DNA from: Burkholderia seminalis DSM 23518
GTDB taxonomy: Bacteria > Pseudomonadota > Gammaproteobacteria > Burkholderiales > Burkholderiaceae
NCBI RefSeq assembly: GCF_902832885.1
Contig: NZ_CADFDK010000008.1
Location: forward strand, 186,001-250,000
Direction of reading: 5' to 3'
DNA length: 64,000 bases
Shown here: positions 55,807-64,000 of the stretch, piece by piece
Layout: each line of letters opens with the position of its first letter
Numbering within the stretch: position 1 is the first letter of the stretch
Made by a program: the position numbers and the translations under genes
Notes under the pieces: generated by a model
Databases searched by the model: none
What the model was told of the DNA's origin: nothing
Seen by the model: the letters and a program-made list of their open reading frames with translations, nothing else

Positions 55807-56466
55807 TTGAACATCGATCCCGCCCTCGCGCTGCATTTGCTGCACCGTTGCGCGCTCGGCACGCTCGCCACTCATACGCGCGAACCACAGGGTTTCCCGT
55901 ATCCGACGGTCGTCCCGTTTGCACCCGATGCAAGCCATCGGCCCGTGATCCTCGTCAGCGGCCTGGCCGAGCACACGCGCAATCTCGCCGCCGATCCGCG
56001 CGCGGGCTTCCTGGTCGTCGACGCGCCGGATGGCGACGTGCTGAACGCCGAGCGTGCGACGCTGCTCGGCCGGTTCGTGCCGCTCGGCGACGATCCGCAT
56101 GTCGCCGCGCGCTACCAGCGCTATGAGCCGGACGCCGCGCGCTATCTCGCACTCGGCGATTTCGCGTTCTGGGCGCTCGAGATCGAGCGGCTGCGCTATA
56201 TCGGCGGTTTCGGGCGGATGGGCTGGGTCGACGGCCCGCATCTCGATGCACGGCCGCCGCTCGCGTTCGACGACGAGCAGGCGCTGTGGAACGCCTACGA
56301 GACGGGCGAGGCGCGCCGCGACGGGCTCGACCTGCTCGGCGTCGATTGCCACGGCGCCGACTGGCGATACGACGGCCGCCGGGTGCGTACGCCCTTCGAT
56401 GCGCCGTCGGCCGATCTCGGCGCGCTGCGCGACCGGCTGACGGCATGCGCACGCGGTGTGACGTGA
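55807..56466 (+). CDS. HugZ / pyridoxamine 5'-phosphate oxidase-related protein
   Basis: A 219-aa protein with an N-terminal split-barrel FMN-binding domain (ALHLLHRCALGTLATHTREP, FPYPTVVPFAPD, RATLLGRFVPL) and a C-terminal DUF2470-type part after about residue 135. HugZ proteins of this layout bind or degrade haem, whereas others act on flavin or pyridoxal compounds; which applies here is undecided. It starts at TTG 55807 with a GCAGGAG ribosome site 6 bp ahead. Divergent from the MFS gene by 224 bp. Confidence 0.78.
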   Translation: MNIDPALALHLLHRCALGTLATHTREPQGFPYPTVVPFAPDASHRPVILVSGLAEHTRNLAADPRAGFLVVDAPDGDVLNAERATLLGRFVPLGDDPHVAARYQRYEPDAARYLALGDFAFWALEIERLRYIGGFGRMGWVDGPHLDARPPLAFDDEQALWNAYETGEARRDGLDLLGVDCHGADWRYDGRRVRTPFDAPSADLGALRDRLTACARGVT

Positions 56467-56822
56467 CGTCGCGGGTCAGTGATTTGTCCGTTTAGCAAAC
56501 CGCGTCATGTGGTTTTCGCAAAGCTGTCGTCCGATGAAAGCTTCTATTTTCCCGAATACAGGGTAATTGCGTATGTTGATAGTCCGAATAGGCAATCGCT
56601 AATGTCCTAATCTCTGTACGGAGACGTAAAAATTTGAGAAAAGGCCGCGGCCGGTCAAAATGACATGCGCGAATTACAATTGATCTCGGGATTTTCGTGA
56701 ATCTCGCTTCTATCAAATCTTTTTTGTGCTAATCTCTGCCTTCGAAAATCCGAGGCACATATATTTCATGAATGGTGAGCTGGCTGCAGACCGGCGCCAT
56801 TAGTCAGATAGAAAGGGAAACT
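56467..56822. other. 356-bp AT-rich upstream region of the second H-NS gene
   Basis: Among the most AT-rich stretches of the window. The 10-mer CTAATCTCTG occurs twice (56607-56616 and 56729-56738), and TGCTAATCT at the second copy could act as an extended -10. AT-richness here would favour H-NS autorepression (inference). No gene is seen. Confidence 0.5.
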
Positions 56823-57116
56823 ATGTCTTCTTACAAGGACCTGCTGGCCCAGCGGGAGAAGCTGGAGAAGCAAATCGAAGAAGCGAAGTCGCGTGAATAC
56901 GCTGAAGTGCTGAATGACGTGAAGCAGAAAATTGCCGACTACGGCTTTTCGCTCGCCGAACTCGGTCTCAGCCGCGCGAAGGCAGGCAAGGTTGGCCGTC
57001 CGCGCGCAGGCGTGGCCGCGAAGTACCGCGATCCGGAAACGGGCGCGACGTGGTCGGGCCGTGGCAAGCCGCCGCGCTGGATTGCAGGCAAGAACCGCGA
57101 ACAGTTTGCGATTTAA
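56823..57116 (+). CDS. H-NS family nucleoid-associated protein (copy 2)
   Basis: A 97-aa protein with an N-terminal coiled coil (LLAQREKLEKQIEEAKSREY), a linker KVGRPRAG and the DNA-binding core YRDPETGATWSGRGKPPRWI, ending EQFAI. It is more acidic in the coiled coil than copy 1 at 21.1 kb, so the two could form homo- or hetero-oligomers. ATG 56823 follows AGAAAGGGAAACT; the frame extends 17 codons upstream without family similarity. Confidence 0.92.
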   Translation: MSSYKDLLAQREKLEKQIEEAKSREYAEVLNDVKQKIADYGFSLAELGLSRAKAGKVGRPRAGVAAKYRDPETGATWSGRGKPPRWIAGKNREQFAI

Positions 57117-57147
57117 ACGTTTGTTTAAGTCGTCTGCGCTTCGAAAG

Positions 57148-57180
57148 AGCCGCGTGTCCGTTCAGGAGCGCGGCTTTTTT
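57148..57180 (+). terminator. Terminator after the second H-NS gene
   Basis: AGCCGCG pairs with CGCGGCT around a loop of about 13 nt and is followed by TTTTTT. Confidence 0.8.
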
Positions 57181-57358
57181 GTTTCCGGACGCAGCCGCCC
57201 TGCAAACATTGTCATGAAAATGTAATAATCGCCATGTGAATGAAAATGCGACACGTTCGTATAAGCGATTGATTTGAATAAGAAATTTTCGGGTATTGAG
57301 CGGGTTCGCGACGCGCTTTTGATAGAATTGCGTATCGCACACCGATATCTCATATTTC

Positions 57359-58516
57359 ATGTCCACGTTTTCCGGCGACGCGCAGAGCGCAGATAAGCAC
57401 ACGGTTGCGCGCAAGAGCACGCTCGTCAGTATTGTGCTGAATGTGGTGCTCGCCACATTTCAGATCGTCGTCGGTACGATTGCGCATTCGCAGGCGTTGA
57501 TTGCCGACGGTGTGCATTCGATATCCGATTTGATCTCGGATTTTGTCGTGCTGGTTGCGAATCGTCATAGTGGCGCATCGCCCGATGCCGACCACAATTA
57601 CGGTCATAGCCGCTACGAGACGGTCGCATCATTGTTTCTCGGCGCGATCCTGATCGCGGTCGGGATCGGCATGCTCTGGCGCGCCGGCGACCGCCTCGTC
57701 AATCTCGACAATATCCCCGCCGTCCATTTTTCCGCGCTGGTCGTGGCGCTGACGGTACTCGTGTCGAAAGAGGCGCTGTTTCGCTACATGCTGCGCGAGG
57801 CGCGGCGCGTGCGTTCGGCGATGCTCGTCGCGAATGCATGGCATGCGCGTTCGGATGCCGCCTCGTCGCTGGTCGTCGCGATCGGCATCGTCGGCAGCCT
57901 GGCCGGCGTGAAGCTGCTCGACCCGATCGCGGCCGCGATCGTCGGCTTCATGGTCGCGCGGATGGGCTGGACGTTCGGCTATGACGCGCTGCAGGACCTG
58001 TCCGACCGCGCGCTCGATATGGGCGATACGGCCGAGATCCGCGCGCTGCTCGCGGCGACGCCGGGCGTACGCGACGTGCACGACCTGCGCACGCGCAAGA
58101 TGGGCGATGCCGCGCTCGTCGACGCGCACATCCTCGTCGATCCGAAGATTTCCGTATCCGAAGGGCACTACATTGCCGAAACCGCGCGTGCGCGTGTGCT
58201 GTCCGACCCGCGCGTGCTCGACGCGCTGATCCATGTCGATCCGGAGAACGACGCGGCGCGCCGTCCGGCGCTCGCGCTGCCGCCGCGCGGTGAGATCGCG
58301 GCACGGCTCGAGGCCGCGCTCGCGCAGCGCGGGCTGCAGGCGGCGGCGATCAACCTGCATTACCTGAGTACGGGGCTCGAGATCGATGTGACGCTCGTCA
58401 GCGATCCGCACGATACCGATGCGGCGCTGGCCGGCCGGATCGACGTCGGTGCGCTGGAGCGCGAGTTCGGCGCGCGCCGGATCGGCTTCACGCGCGCGAT
58501 GCCCGCGCGTGCGTGA
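57359..58516 (+). CDS. Cation diffusion facilitator (CDF) family metal exporter
   Basis: A 385-aa inner-membrane protein with six helices in the N-terminal 215 residues. Metal-site residues are in the second helix (DGVHSISDLISD) and fifth helix (HARSDAASSLVVA), and the loop motif DHNYGHSRYET is characteristic. A cytoplasmic domain follows from about residue 215 and extends by roughly 90 residues beyond a standard CDF protein, giving two CTD-like blocks. Substrate probably Zn, Co, Ni, Fe or Mn; sequence alone does not choose. Confidence 0.9.
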   Translation: MSTFSGDAQSADKHTVARKSTLVSIVLNVVLATFQIVVGTIAHSQALIADGVHSISDLISDFVVLVANRHSGASPDADHNYGHSRYETVASLFLGAILIAVGIGMLWRAGDRLVNLDNIPAVHFSALVVALTVLVSKEALFRYMLREARRVRSAMLVANAWHARSDAASSLVVAIGIVGSLAGVKLLDPIAAAIVGFMVARMGWTFGYDALQDLSDRALDMGDTAEIRALLAATPGVRDVHDLRTRKMGDAALVDAHILVDPKISVSEGHYIAETARARVLSDPRVLDALIHVDPENDAARRPALALPPRGEIAARLEAALAQRGLQAAAINLHYLSTGLEIDVTLVSDPHDTDAALAGRIDVGALEREFGARRIGFTRAMPARA

Positions 58517-58558
58517 CCGGCGGCCGGCGGCCGCGCACCGGCCGGGCCGGCCCGCGCG

Positions 58559-59029
58559 TTACAGCGGCAGTTGCGTGTCGAACTTGATTTCGCGCAGCAC
58601 GACGCTCGTGCGCACCTGCGACACGGCGGGGATCTTGAAGATGCGCTCGTGCAGGAACACGTCGTATGCCTTGATGTCCGGCGCGACGATCTTGAGGATG
58701 TAATCGGCTTCGCCCGTCGTGCTGTAGCACTCGGTGACTTCCGGGCAGGTCGCGATCTCGCGCTCGAACTGCTCGACGCCGCCTTCGTTGTGGCGTGTCA
58801 GGTGCACGTGCGCGAGCGCGCAGACGTGCAGGCCGAGCTTCTCGCGATCGAGCAGCGCCGTGTAGCGCTGGATCACGCCCGACTGTTCCATGTCCTTGAT
58901 GCGGCGCCAGCACGGCGTGCTCGACAGGCCGACCTGGTCGGAAATTTCCTGAACGGAACGGCGCGCGTCGAGCTGCAACAGGCGAAGGATTTTTTGCGAA
59001 AAGGAATCGAGCGTCACCTGCGCCTCCAT
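58559..59029 (-). CDS. Lrp/AsnC family transcriptional regulator
   Basis: A 156-aa regulator: an N-terminal helix-turn-helix (ILRLLQLDARRSVQEISDQVGLSSTPCWRRIKDME) quoted here as VQEISDQVGLSSTPCWRRIK, then the RAM effector-binding domain (CPEVTECYSTTGEADYILKI). It probably responds to an amino acid. No amino-acid gene is adjacent. Convergent with the CDF gene. Confidence 0.93.
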   Translation of the reverse strand: MEAQVTLDSFSQKILRLLQLDARRSVQEISDQVGLSSTPCWRRIKDMEQSGVIQRYTALLDREKLGLHVCALAHVHLTRHNEGGVEQFEREIATCPEVTECYSTTGEADYILKIVAPDIKAYDVFLHERIFKIPAVSQVRTSVVLREIKFDTQLPL

Positions 59030-59108
59030 GCGGCAGCAACAACATGCTGAATGTTAGAGGGCCGGGAAAGGAAAGGCAATCTGGCGTGGCGCTGGTGAGC
59101 GAGATTCG

Positions 59109-59768
59109 CTAATTTGCTCGCGGATCCGTGGGATTTTGTCCCGCCCCCGCGCGCTCCGACCGATCGGTGTCCGATACGGCGAGGCCGGCGAGCGCGGCCT
59201 GCTGGCGGCGCAGGTCGGCGAGCATGTTGCAGAACAGCGCGCCTTGCTCGATCGCGTCGTCGAGCGCGACGTGCGTGTGCGGATGGTCGTCGAACCAGTG
59301 CTTCGGAAAGCGCGGCTTGATCGCTTTGCGGTACGGCAGGCCCGTCATCGCGAACGCGAGCGTCTTGATGTCGAGCGCGGACCACGAGAACGGGCAACGT
59401 CCCGCGAAGCGCATCATGTACCAGAACATGAACGTGAAATCGAAGCCGGCCGGCATCGCGACGAACACGGGCTTGCCGGGCAGCGCCTCGACCCAGTCGA
59501 CGTACGCGACCAGCGCCGCCTCGGGCGCCTGCAGGTCGCGCCGGCACGCGGCCCAGGCTTCCGGTTCGGTCTTCCACCACGCTTCCTGCACCGGGTGCGC
59601 CTGCGCGCCGGGCAGCGTCTCGAGGTTGGCCGAGAACGTCGCGATCAGCTGCTTGTCCTCGGTATAGGCGGCCGACGCGAAGCTCAGCATCGAGTGCGGG
59701 CCGGGAATCGGGCCGTCGGCCTCGACGTCGGTGCTGACGTAGATTTCCGGGATGGCGGTCTGGTTCAT
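59109..59768 (-). CDS. DEDDh 3'-5' exonuclease-like protein
   Basis: A 219-aa protein of the RNase T / DnaQ fold. Exo I is [13 protein letters not shown], Exo II region is [13 protein letters not shown], and Exo III is [13 protein letters not shown] with the catalytic His and Asp. It is a likely nuclease acting on short single-stranded DNA or RNA; it lacks the Pol III epsilon C-terminal part. ATG 59768 overlaps the stop of the metallo-hydrolase gene by 4 bp, so the two are cotranscribed. Confidence 0.82.
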   Translation of the reverse strand: MNQTAIPEIYVSTDVEADGPIPGPHSMLSFASAAYTEDKQLIATFSANLETLPGAQAHPVQEAWWKTEPEAWAACRRDLQAPEAALVAYVDWVEALPGKPVFVAMPAGFDFTFMFWYMMRFAGRCPFSWSALDIKTLAFAMTGLPYRKAIKPRFPKHWFDDHPHTHVALDDAIEQGALFCNMLADLRRQQAALAGLAVSDTDRSERAGAGQNPTDPRAN

Positions 59769-60409
59769 CCGAATACCTTGTCTGACACGAACGGGTTCGT
59801 GCGGCGCTCGTCGCCGAACGTCGACACCGGGCCGTGGCCCGGCACGAACGTGACGTCGTCGCCGAGCGGCCACAGCTTCTCCTTGATCGAACGGACGAGA
59901 TCCTCGTGGTTGCCGCGCGGGAAATCGGTCCGGCCGATCGAGCCCGCGAACAGCACGTCGCCGACGATCGCGATGCGGTGTGCGCGGCTGAAGAACACGA
60001 CGTGGCCGGGCGTGTGGCCCGGGCAGTGATAGACCTCGAGCGTCTCGTCGCCGAACTGCACGGTGTCGCCGTCGTTCAGCCAGCGGTCGGGCTCGAAGGT
60101 GTCGGCGGCCGGAAAGCCGAAGCGCTCGCTCTGCATCGGCAGCTTCTCGATCCAGAAGCGTTCTTCTTCCTGCGGCCCCTCGATGGGCACGCCGTAGTGC
60201 GTCGCGAGCGTCTTCGCGCCCGCGCAGTGATCGATGTGCCCGTGCGTGAGCAGCACTTTCTCGACCTGCACGTTCTGCCGCGCGATTTCCTGCTGGATCC
60301 GGTCGAGATCGCCGCCCGGATCGACGACGGCGGCACGGCCCGTTTTCTCGCAGACGAGCAGCGAGCAGTTCTGCTGGAACGGCGTGACCGGAATGAGCGT
60401 GACTTTCAT
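59765..60409 (-). CDS. MBL-fold metallo-hydrolase (glyoxalase II-like)
   Basis: A 214-aa enzyme with the metal-binding motif [11 protein letters not shown], a second-shell [24 protein letters not shown] and the final His in VPGHGP. This layout is that of YcbL-type hydroxyacylglutathione hydrolase-like proteins. ATG 60409 ([15 protein letters not shown]) is the family start, although the frame is open further upstream. First gene of a two-gene unit with the exonuclease. Confidence 0.9.
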   Translation of the reverse strand: MKVTLIPVTPFQQNCSLLVCEKTGRAAVVDPGGDLDRIQQEIARQNVQVEKVLLTHGHIDHCAGAKTLATHYGVPIEGPQEEERFWIEKLPMQSERFGFPAADTFEPDRWLNDGDTVQFGDETLEVYHCPGHTPGHVVFFSRAHRIAIVGDVLFAGSIGRTDFPRGNHEDLVRSIKEKLWPLGDDVTFVPGHGPVSTFGDERRTNPFVSDKVFG

Positions 60410-61064
60410 GGAGGCACCGGCGGCTAAAAGGAGCGATTGTACCGGTCGCGCGCGCCGCCTGCCGCTCGTGCGATGCGTGCCGCGGCGCGCGGGTGAGGGC
60501 ATTCCCGGAGCATGCCGATTGTTACAGCCATAGTGAGAATCAATGGTCCGTCGGGGGTGCTTTTCGAGATGGCGTTTTGATTTATGTATAATGCGCCCCA
60601 TTGCGCGTGAATTTCACGCCATTCGCTGGTGTTTCGGCCCCGTTAAAAGAGGCGTCCGATTCACCGTCAAGCATCAGCCGCCGGGGAGTCCGGCGGTGTA
60701 TCCAGCACCGAGCATTCGGTGCTCACGTCTTGTCCGGCCGGGTGCTGCGCGCCCGCCTGCGGCCCTGCTGCCGCGCCGCCGGATGAGGCCTGTGCCGCCG
60801 TTCCTGTGCGTTGGTCGTATCGACGCGCGCGAACGTGGAGCCATGTTCGATGGCGGCATGTGGGGTCTGGTCAGGCTGTTGGGGACAGGTTGCGCCAGAC
60901 GTGAAAACTAATCAGGACGGTTGCGGCATAGACGAAAGCCGCGCCCATGCTAGCCGCCTGCTCGCATCCGAGCGGGGCGTGCACGCATTTGCCGTCCGGG
61001 CCGCGTATCTGCGTTGTGAAGCAGCGTTGTATCGGAGCGGCCCGAACCAGAAGGCGACACGTCG
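60410..61064. other. 655-bp region between the metallo-hydrolase and rlpA genes
   Basis: It contains a near-consensus promoter and, downstream of it, two tight hairpins in a row (CCGCCGG/CCGGCGG around GGAGT, 60671-60690 area, and AGCACCGA/TTCGGTGCT, 60703-60723 area). No protein-coding sequence looks real. It is either a leader of nearly 470 nt for rlpA or the site of a small RNA. Confidence 0.5.
60585..60592 (+). promoter_or_regulatory. Near-consensus extended -10 promoter
   Basis: TGTATAAT contains a perfect TATAAT (60587-60592) with an adjoining TG. The -35 region 17 bp upstream is poor. It would start a transcript near 60.6 kb, well ahead of rlpA. Confidence 0.55.
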
Positions 61065-61676
61065 ATGAATTTACGTTTTCCGAGTCGATTCGGAACCATT
61101 GCATTGTTTTTTGCGCTGACGGGCTGCGCGGTGCCATCCAGCCAGACCACCGGCAGCGTGAACCAGAAGAAGGCGGTCGACAAGACGGCCGCGGCCGCCA
61201 AGGCGGACGACGACAAGCAGCCGCTCAATTTCGATTCCGCGCTGGCATCGCTGCCGGCCGCGGACAGCAAGGACGCGAAGAAGCCGTCGCTGGCCGACGC
61301 CGAGCCGATCGACGGCAAGGATGTATCCGACTTCCGCCAGACGGGCCGCGCTTCGTGGTACGGGCGGGATTTCCACGGCCGCCGCACCGCGAACGGCGAG
61401 CGCTTCAACATGAACGCGCTTACCGCCGCGCACCGCACGCTGCCGCTGTCGTCGTACATCAAGGTGACGAATGCGTCGACCGGCAAGTGGGTCGTCGTGA
61501 AGGTCAACGATCGCGGGCCGTTCAAGCGCGGCCGTGTGCTCGACCTGTCGTATGCCGCTGCCAAGCTGATCGGCCTCGTGCATGCCGGCACGGGCCGCGT
61601 GAAGATCGAGGGGCTGTCGCCGCAGGAAGCGCGCGAGGCGCGCGACGAAATGCTCGCGTCGATCTCGGCGAAGTAA
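61065..61676 (+). CDS. rlpA: RlpA family lipoprotein (septal peptidoglycan lytic transglycosylase type)
   Basis: A 203-aa lipoprotein with lipobox LTGC near residue 21. A charged Lys/Asp/Ala-rich linker leads to the double-psi beta-barrel domain at about residues 92-180: [19 protein letters not shown] and [20 protein letters not shown], including the catalytic Glu and Asp. RlpA cuts naked glycan strands at the division site. The C-terminal SPOR domain found in Pseudomonas and E. coli RlpA is absent, so localisation must differ. Confidence 0.88.
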   Translation: MNLRFPSRFGTIALFFALTGCAVPSSQTTGSVNQKKAVDKTAAAAKADDDKQPLNFDSALASLPAADSKDAKKPSLADAEPIDGKDVSDFRQTGRASWYGRDFHGRRTANGERFNMNALTAAHRTLPLSSYIKVTNASTGKWVVVKVNDRGPFKRGRVLDLSYAAAKLIGLVHAGTGRVKIEGLSPQEAREARDEMLASISAK

Positions 61677-61715
61677 CGCGGCGGTTCGTCCGCTCACGCG
61701 TCGAGCATCAAGTGC

Positions 61716-61741
61716 AAAGGGCTGCCTTCCGGCAGCCCTTT
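61716..61741. terminator. Bidirectional terminator between rlpA and rsmI
   Basis: AAAGGGCTGCC pairs with GGCAGCCCTTT around TTCC. A-runs and T-runs within the arms serve both convergent genes. Confidence 0.75.
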
Positions 61742-61768
61742 GTCGTTTCGGCGCGGCGTCGTTCCGCG

Positions 61769-62647
61769 TCAGCCTTCCTTCAGCGCGAGCGCACGCGCAT
61801 ACAGCGTGTTGCGCGATGCGCCCGTCAGCGCGGCCGCGAGCTTGGCCGCGCTCTTCACCGGCACTTCTTCCAGCAGCAGCCTGAGCAGCGCGTCGTGCGC
61901 GGTGTCGTCGGCTTCGCCGCTCGACGCCGGCGCGCCTTCGACGACCAGCACGAACTCGCCGCGCTGCCGGTTCGCATCGCCGGCCAGCCAGGTCTGTCCT
62001 TCGGACAGGGTGCCCTGGAACAGCTGCTCGTGTAGCTTGGTGAGTTCGCGCGCGATCAGCAGCCGGCGCGCGGGGCCGAATGCATCGGCGAGCGCGGCGA
62101 CGGTTTCGGCGATCCGGTGCGGCGCTTCGTAGAACACCAGTGCATACGGGTGCGACACCAGCGCCTGCAGCGCGCTGGCGCGCTGCTTGGCCTTCGGCGG
62201 CAGGAAGCCCGCGAACGTGAACGCGCCGGCCCAGTCGCCGGCCACGCTCAGCGCGGTCACGGCCGCGCTCGCGCCCGGCAGCGGGATCACCGCGAAGCCG
62301 GCCTCGCGCACCGCGTCGACGAGCCGCGCGCCGGGGTCCGAGATGCCGGGCGTGCCGGCGTCCGAGACGTAAGCCACGCGTTCGCCGCCACGCAGCAGTT
62401 CGATCACGCGCTGCGCGGCTTCGCGTTCGTTGTGTTCGTGCACGGCCAGGAGCGGCTTCGAGATCCCGTAGCGGGCGAGCAGCTGGCCGGTGTTGCGGGT
62501 GTCTTCGGCCGCGATGCGGTCGGCGAGGCCGAGCACGTGCAGCGCGCGCAGCGTGATGTCGGCCGTATTGCCGATCGGCGTGGCGACCACGTAAAGCGCG
62601 GCGTCCGGGTAGTGCTGCGTGTGCGCGAGTTCGAGGAGGGCAGTCAT
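61769..62647 (-). CDS. rsmI: 16S rRNA (cytidine-1402-2'-O)-methyltransferase
   Basis: A 292-aa tetrapyrrole-methylase-fold enzyme. [19 protein letters not shown] and ILAEDTRNT-type [14 protein letters not shown] open the protein; [14 protein letters not shown] and [12 protein letters not shown] are conserved SAM-site loops; VFYEAPHRI and REKLTKLHEQ-type [16 protein letters not shown] follow. It 2'-O-methylates C1402 in the ribosomal P site. ATG 62647 overlaps the oppositely oriented ATG of yraN. Confidence 0.94.
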   Translation of the reverse strand: MTALLELAHTQHYPDAALYVVATPIGNTADITLRALHVLGLADRIAAEDTRNTGQLLARYGISKPLLAVHEHNEREAAQRVIELLRGGERVAYVSDAGTPGISDPGARLVDAVREAGFAVIPLPGASAAVTALSVAGDWAGAFTFAGFLPPKAKQRASALQALVSHPYALVFYEAPHRIAETVAALADAFGPARRLLIARELTKLHEQLFQGTLSEGQTWLAGDANRQRGEFVLVVEGAPASSGEADDTAHDALLRLLLEEVPVKSAAKLAAALTGASRNTLYARALALKEG

Positions 62648-63122
62648 GGCAGGCAATGCACGCAATCGCGGCGCAAGCGGAACAAGGTCGGCATTGTGCC
62701 ACGCGGCGCCGGCCAGCCCGGGCGACGGGCGCGGATTGCCGCACGCGGGCGACAACTTTTCCGGCGCGGCACGATCCAAACCGGTCGGTGCGGCGTTCGA
62801 GCAGCGCGCGCGGCAGTTTCTCGAGCGCCGCGGCCTCGGGTTCGTCGCGGCGAACGTGACGATGCGCGGCGGCGAGCTCGATCTCGTGATGCGCGAGCCC
62901 GACGGCATGCTCGTGTTCGTCGAGGTGCGCGCACGGCGCAGTGTCCGGCACGGCGGCGCGGCCGCGAGCGTCGGCTGGCGCAAGCGGCGGCGCCTCGTGG
63001 CGGCGGCGCTGCAGTTCTGGGCGCGGCACGGTGCCGGTGCCGCGTGCCGGTTCGATGTCGTCGCGTTCGAGGCCGGCCGGCTCGCGTGGCTGCGCGACGC
63101 ATTTCGTACCGACGATGCGTAG
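62646..63122 (+). CDS. YraN family (UPF0102) endonuclease-like protein
   Basis: A 158-aa protein whose core (about residues 50-150) has the restriction-endonuclease-like pattern: [16 protein letters not shown] (Glu), [14 protein letters not shown] (Asp) and [10 protein letters not shown] (the E-x-K-like element, here EVR). The N-terminal 45 residues are extra compared with the usual 120-aa YraN and look unstructured, so a downstream start is possible. Its ATG 62646 shares bases with the divergent rsmI start. Function in E. coli is not settled. Confidence 0.8.
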   Translation: MAGNARNRGASGTRSALCHAAPASPGDGRGLPHAGDNFSGAARSKPVGAAFEQRARQFLERRGLGFVAANVTMRGGELDLVMREPDGMLVFVEVRARRSVRHGGAAASVGWRKRRRLVAAALQFWARHGAGAACRFDVVAFEAGRLAWLRDAFRTDDA

Positions 63123-63248
63123 CCGCGACGTGTGACGAGATGTAAAGAGTTCTTGCCCGACCCCCGGAGAGGGTGCCGGAGTACGGTAAACTCGCCGCAC
63201 CCACGATGTCGCGCGAAATGTGCCACGCGCCCAGTTCACCAGGAATCG

Positions 63249-63833
63249 ATGTCAGTCGAACGTATTCAGCAACAATTCCACGACAGCGCCGCGCTTCACG
63301 CTGAAGCGGCCGACGCGCTGTCGTTGCCGATCGCAGCCGCGGTCGATGCGATGTTCGCCGCGCTGGCGAACGGCAACAAGATCGTCGCGTGCGGTGACGG
63401 CCCGTCGGCTGCTGCCGCGCAGTATCTCGCCGCGTCGCTCGTCGGCGGCTTCGAGCGCGAGCGTCCGGGCCTGCCGGCGATCGCGCTGGCCACCGATGCG
63501 TCGCAGGCCGGCCTCATGGGGGCGGCGGCCGCCGAGCAGCTGTTCGCGCAGCAGGTGCGCGTGCTCGGCCAGACCGGCGACATCCTGCTGGTGCTCGATG
63601 CGGGTGGCGCGTCGCCGCGCGTGCTGGCGGCGATCGACGAGGCGCACGAGCGCGAGATGACCGTCGTCGCGCTGACGGGCGGCAATGGCCATGCAGTCGC
63701 GGCCGCGCTGTCCGATACCGATATTCCGATCAGCGTGCACGCCGTTCGCGCGGCACGCATCCACGAAGTCCATCTGCTGACCATCCACTGCCTGTGCGAC
63801 GGCATCGACGCGATGCTGCTGGGTGAGGATTGA
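63249..63833 (+). CDS. SIS-domain protein (DiaA / phosphoheptose isomerase-like)
   Basis: A 194-aa protein with one sugar-isomerase domain: KIVACGDGPSAAAAQYLAAS, GDILLVLDAGGASPRVLAAI and VVALTGGNGHAVAAAL. E. coli has two close relatives, DiaA (stimulates DnaA at oriC) and GmhA (makes heptose for LPS). The order rsmI-yraN-this gene-dolP mirrors E. coli yraL-yraN-diaA-yraP, which favours DiaA; LPS genes are absent nearby. The Ser/Thr-containing GmhA active-site loop is partly changed (GDGPSA), also pointing away from an isomerase. ATG 63249 has an AGGAAT ribosome site. Confidence 0.8.
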   Translation: MSVERIQQQFHDSAALHAEAADALSLPIAAAVDAMFAALANGNKIVACGDGPSAAAAQYLAASLVGGFERERPGLPAIALATDASQAGLMGAAAAEQLFAQQVRVLGQTGDILLVLDAGGASPRVLAAIDEAHEREMTVVALTGGNGHAVAAALSDTDIPISVHAVRAARIHEVHLLTIHCLCDGIDAMLLGED

Positions 63834-63850
63834 ACGAAGGAGAGCCGTCG

Positions 63851-64000
63851 ATGAATCAAAGCCGCGTCAAACAGACGCTCGTCAGAACCACGCTGCTCGC
63901 CGCGCTGACGGCGGGCCTCGCCGTGTCGCTGCAGGGTTGTGTGCTCGGAGTCGTGGGTGCAGCGGCCGGCGGCGGCGCGCTGATCGCGACCGATCGCCGG
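63851..64000 (+). CDS. dolP: DolP (YraP)-type BON-domain lipoprotein, 5' part only
   Basis: The first 50 codons are present before the window ends. They encode a lipoprotein signal with lipobox LQGC, followed by VLGVVGAAAGGGALIATDRR, which matches the E. coli DolP start (LQGCVAAAVVGTAA..ATDPR). DolP is an outer-membrane lipoprotein that binds anionic phospholipid at the division site and aids envelope integrity. 17 bp after the SIS gene, so probably cotranscribed. Confidence 0.75.
   Translation, partial: MNQSRVKQTLVRTTLLAALTAGLAVSLQGCVLGVVGAAAGGGALIATDRR

Noticed and set aside
60543-60911. Small + strand open frame before rlpA
   Set aside because: It crosses the promoter and both hairpins, uses poor codons and has no plausible ribosome site.

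Overview
The window is high-GC (about 65-70%) DNA of a betaproteobacterium, almost certainly a Burkholderia of the cepacia complex, from the main chromosome. The evidence is the gene order flhDC-motAB-che-flhBAFG-fliA-ahcY-metF, the DUF2844/DUF3443 pair, small H-NS-like proteins with the YRDP..ATWSGRGKPP C-terminus, and overall codon use. This is inferred from the sequence alone; no database was searched. No insertion sequence, prophage, CRISPR array, tRNA or rRNA was seen.

Region 1 (about 0.5-14.7 kb) is a flagellin-modification and filament block. A tightly packed + strand operon encodes a SPINDLY/O-GlcNAc-transferase-like TPR glycosyltransferase, a UDP-glucuronate decarboxylase-like enzyme, a C-methyltransferase and three more TPR-SPINDLY transferases. 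Two of these share a 488-bp stretch that is identical by eye. Facing it on the - strand are fliT, fliD and a short fliC with its own sigma-28 promoter. The layout is that of a flagellar glycosylation island.

Region 2 (14.9-22.6 kb) is mixed housekeeping: rpsU, a Fur box with a PepSY membrane protein on one side and the remnant of a TonB-dependent receptor on the other, tag, a glucosamine-kinase-like gene, a HAD phosphatase, aqpZ, an H-NS-like gene and a family 4 glycosyltransferase.

Region 3 (22.6-46.0 kb) is the motility and chemotaxis regulon. It holds the master regulator flhDC, motAB, a full chemotaxis set (cheY-cheA-cheW-mcp-cheR-cheD-cheB-cheY-cheZ), then flhB-flhA-flhF-flhG-fliA. Four unrelated genes sit between cheZ and flhB. 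They include a DUF2844/DUF3443 secreted pair, in which the DUF3443 lipoprotein shows the paired motif layout of a pepsin-like aspartic protease.

Region 4 (46.0-49.1 kb) is the activated-methyl cycle: an S-adenosylhomocysteine riboswitch, ahcY, a small four-helix membrane protein and metF. Region 5 (49.1-64.0 kb) holds metabolic and transport genes (amidase, dienelactone hydrolase, nitronate monooxygenase, a livK-type binding protein, an MFS transporter, a HugZ-like protein, a second H-NS, a CDF metal exporter, an Lrp-type regulator, an exonuclease, a metallo-hydrolase). It ends with an rlpA, rsmI / yraN / SIS / dolP cluster matching the E. coli yraL-yraN-diaA-yraP neighbourhood; dolP runs off the window end.
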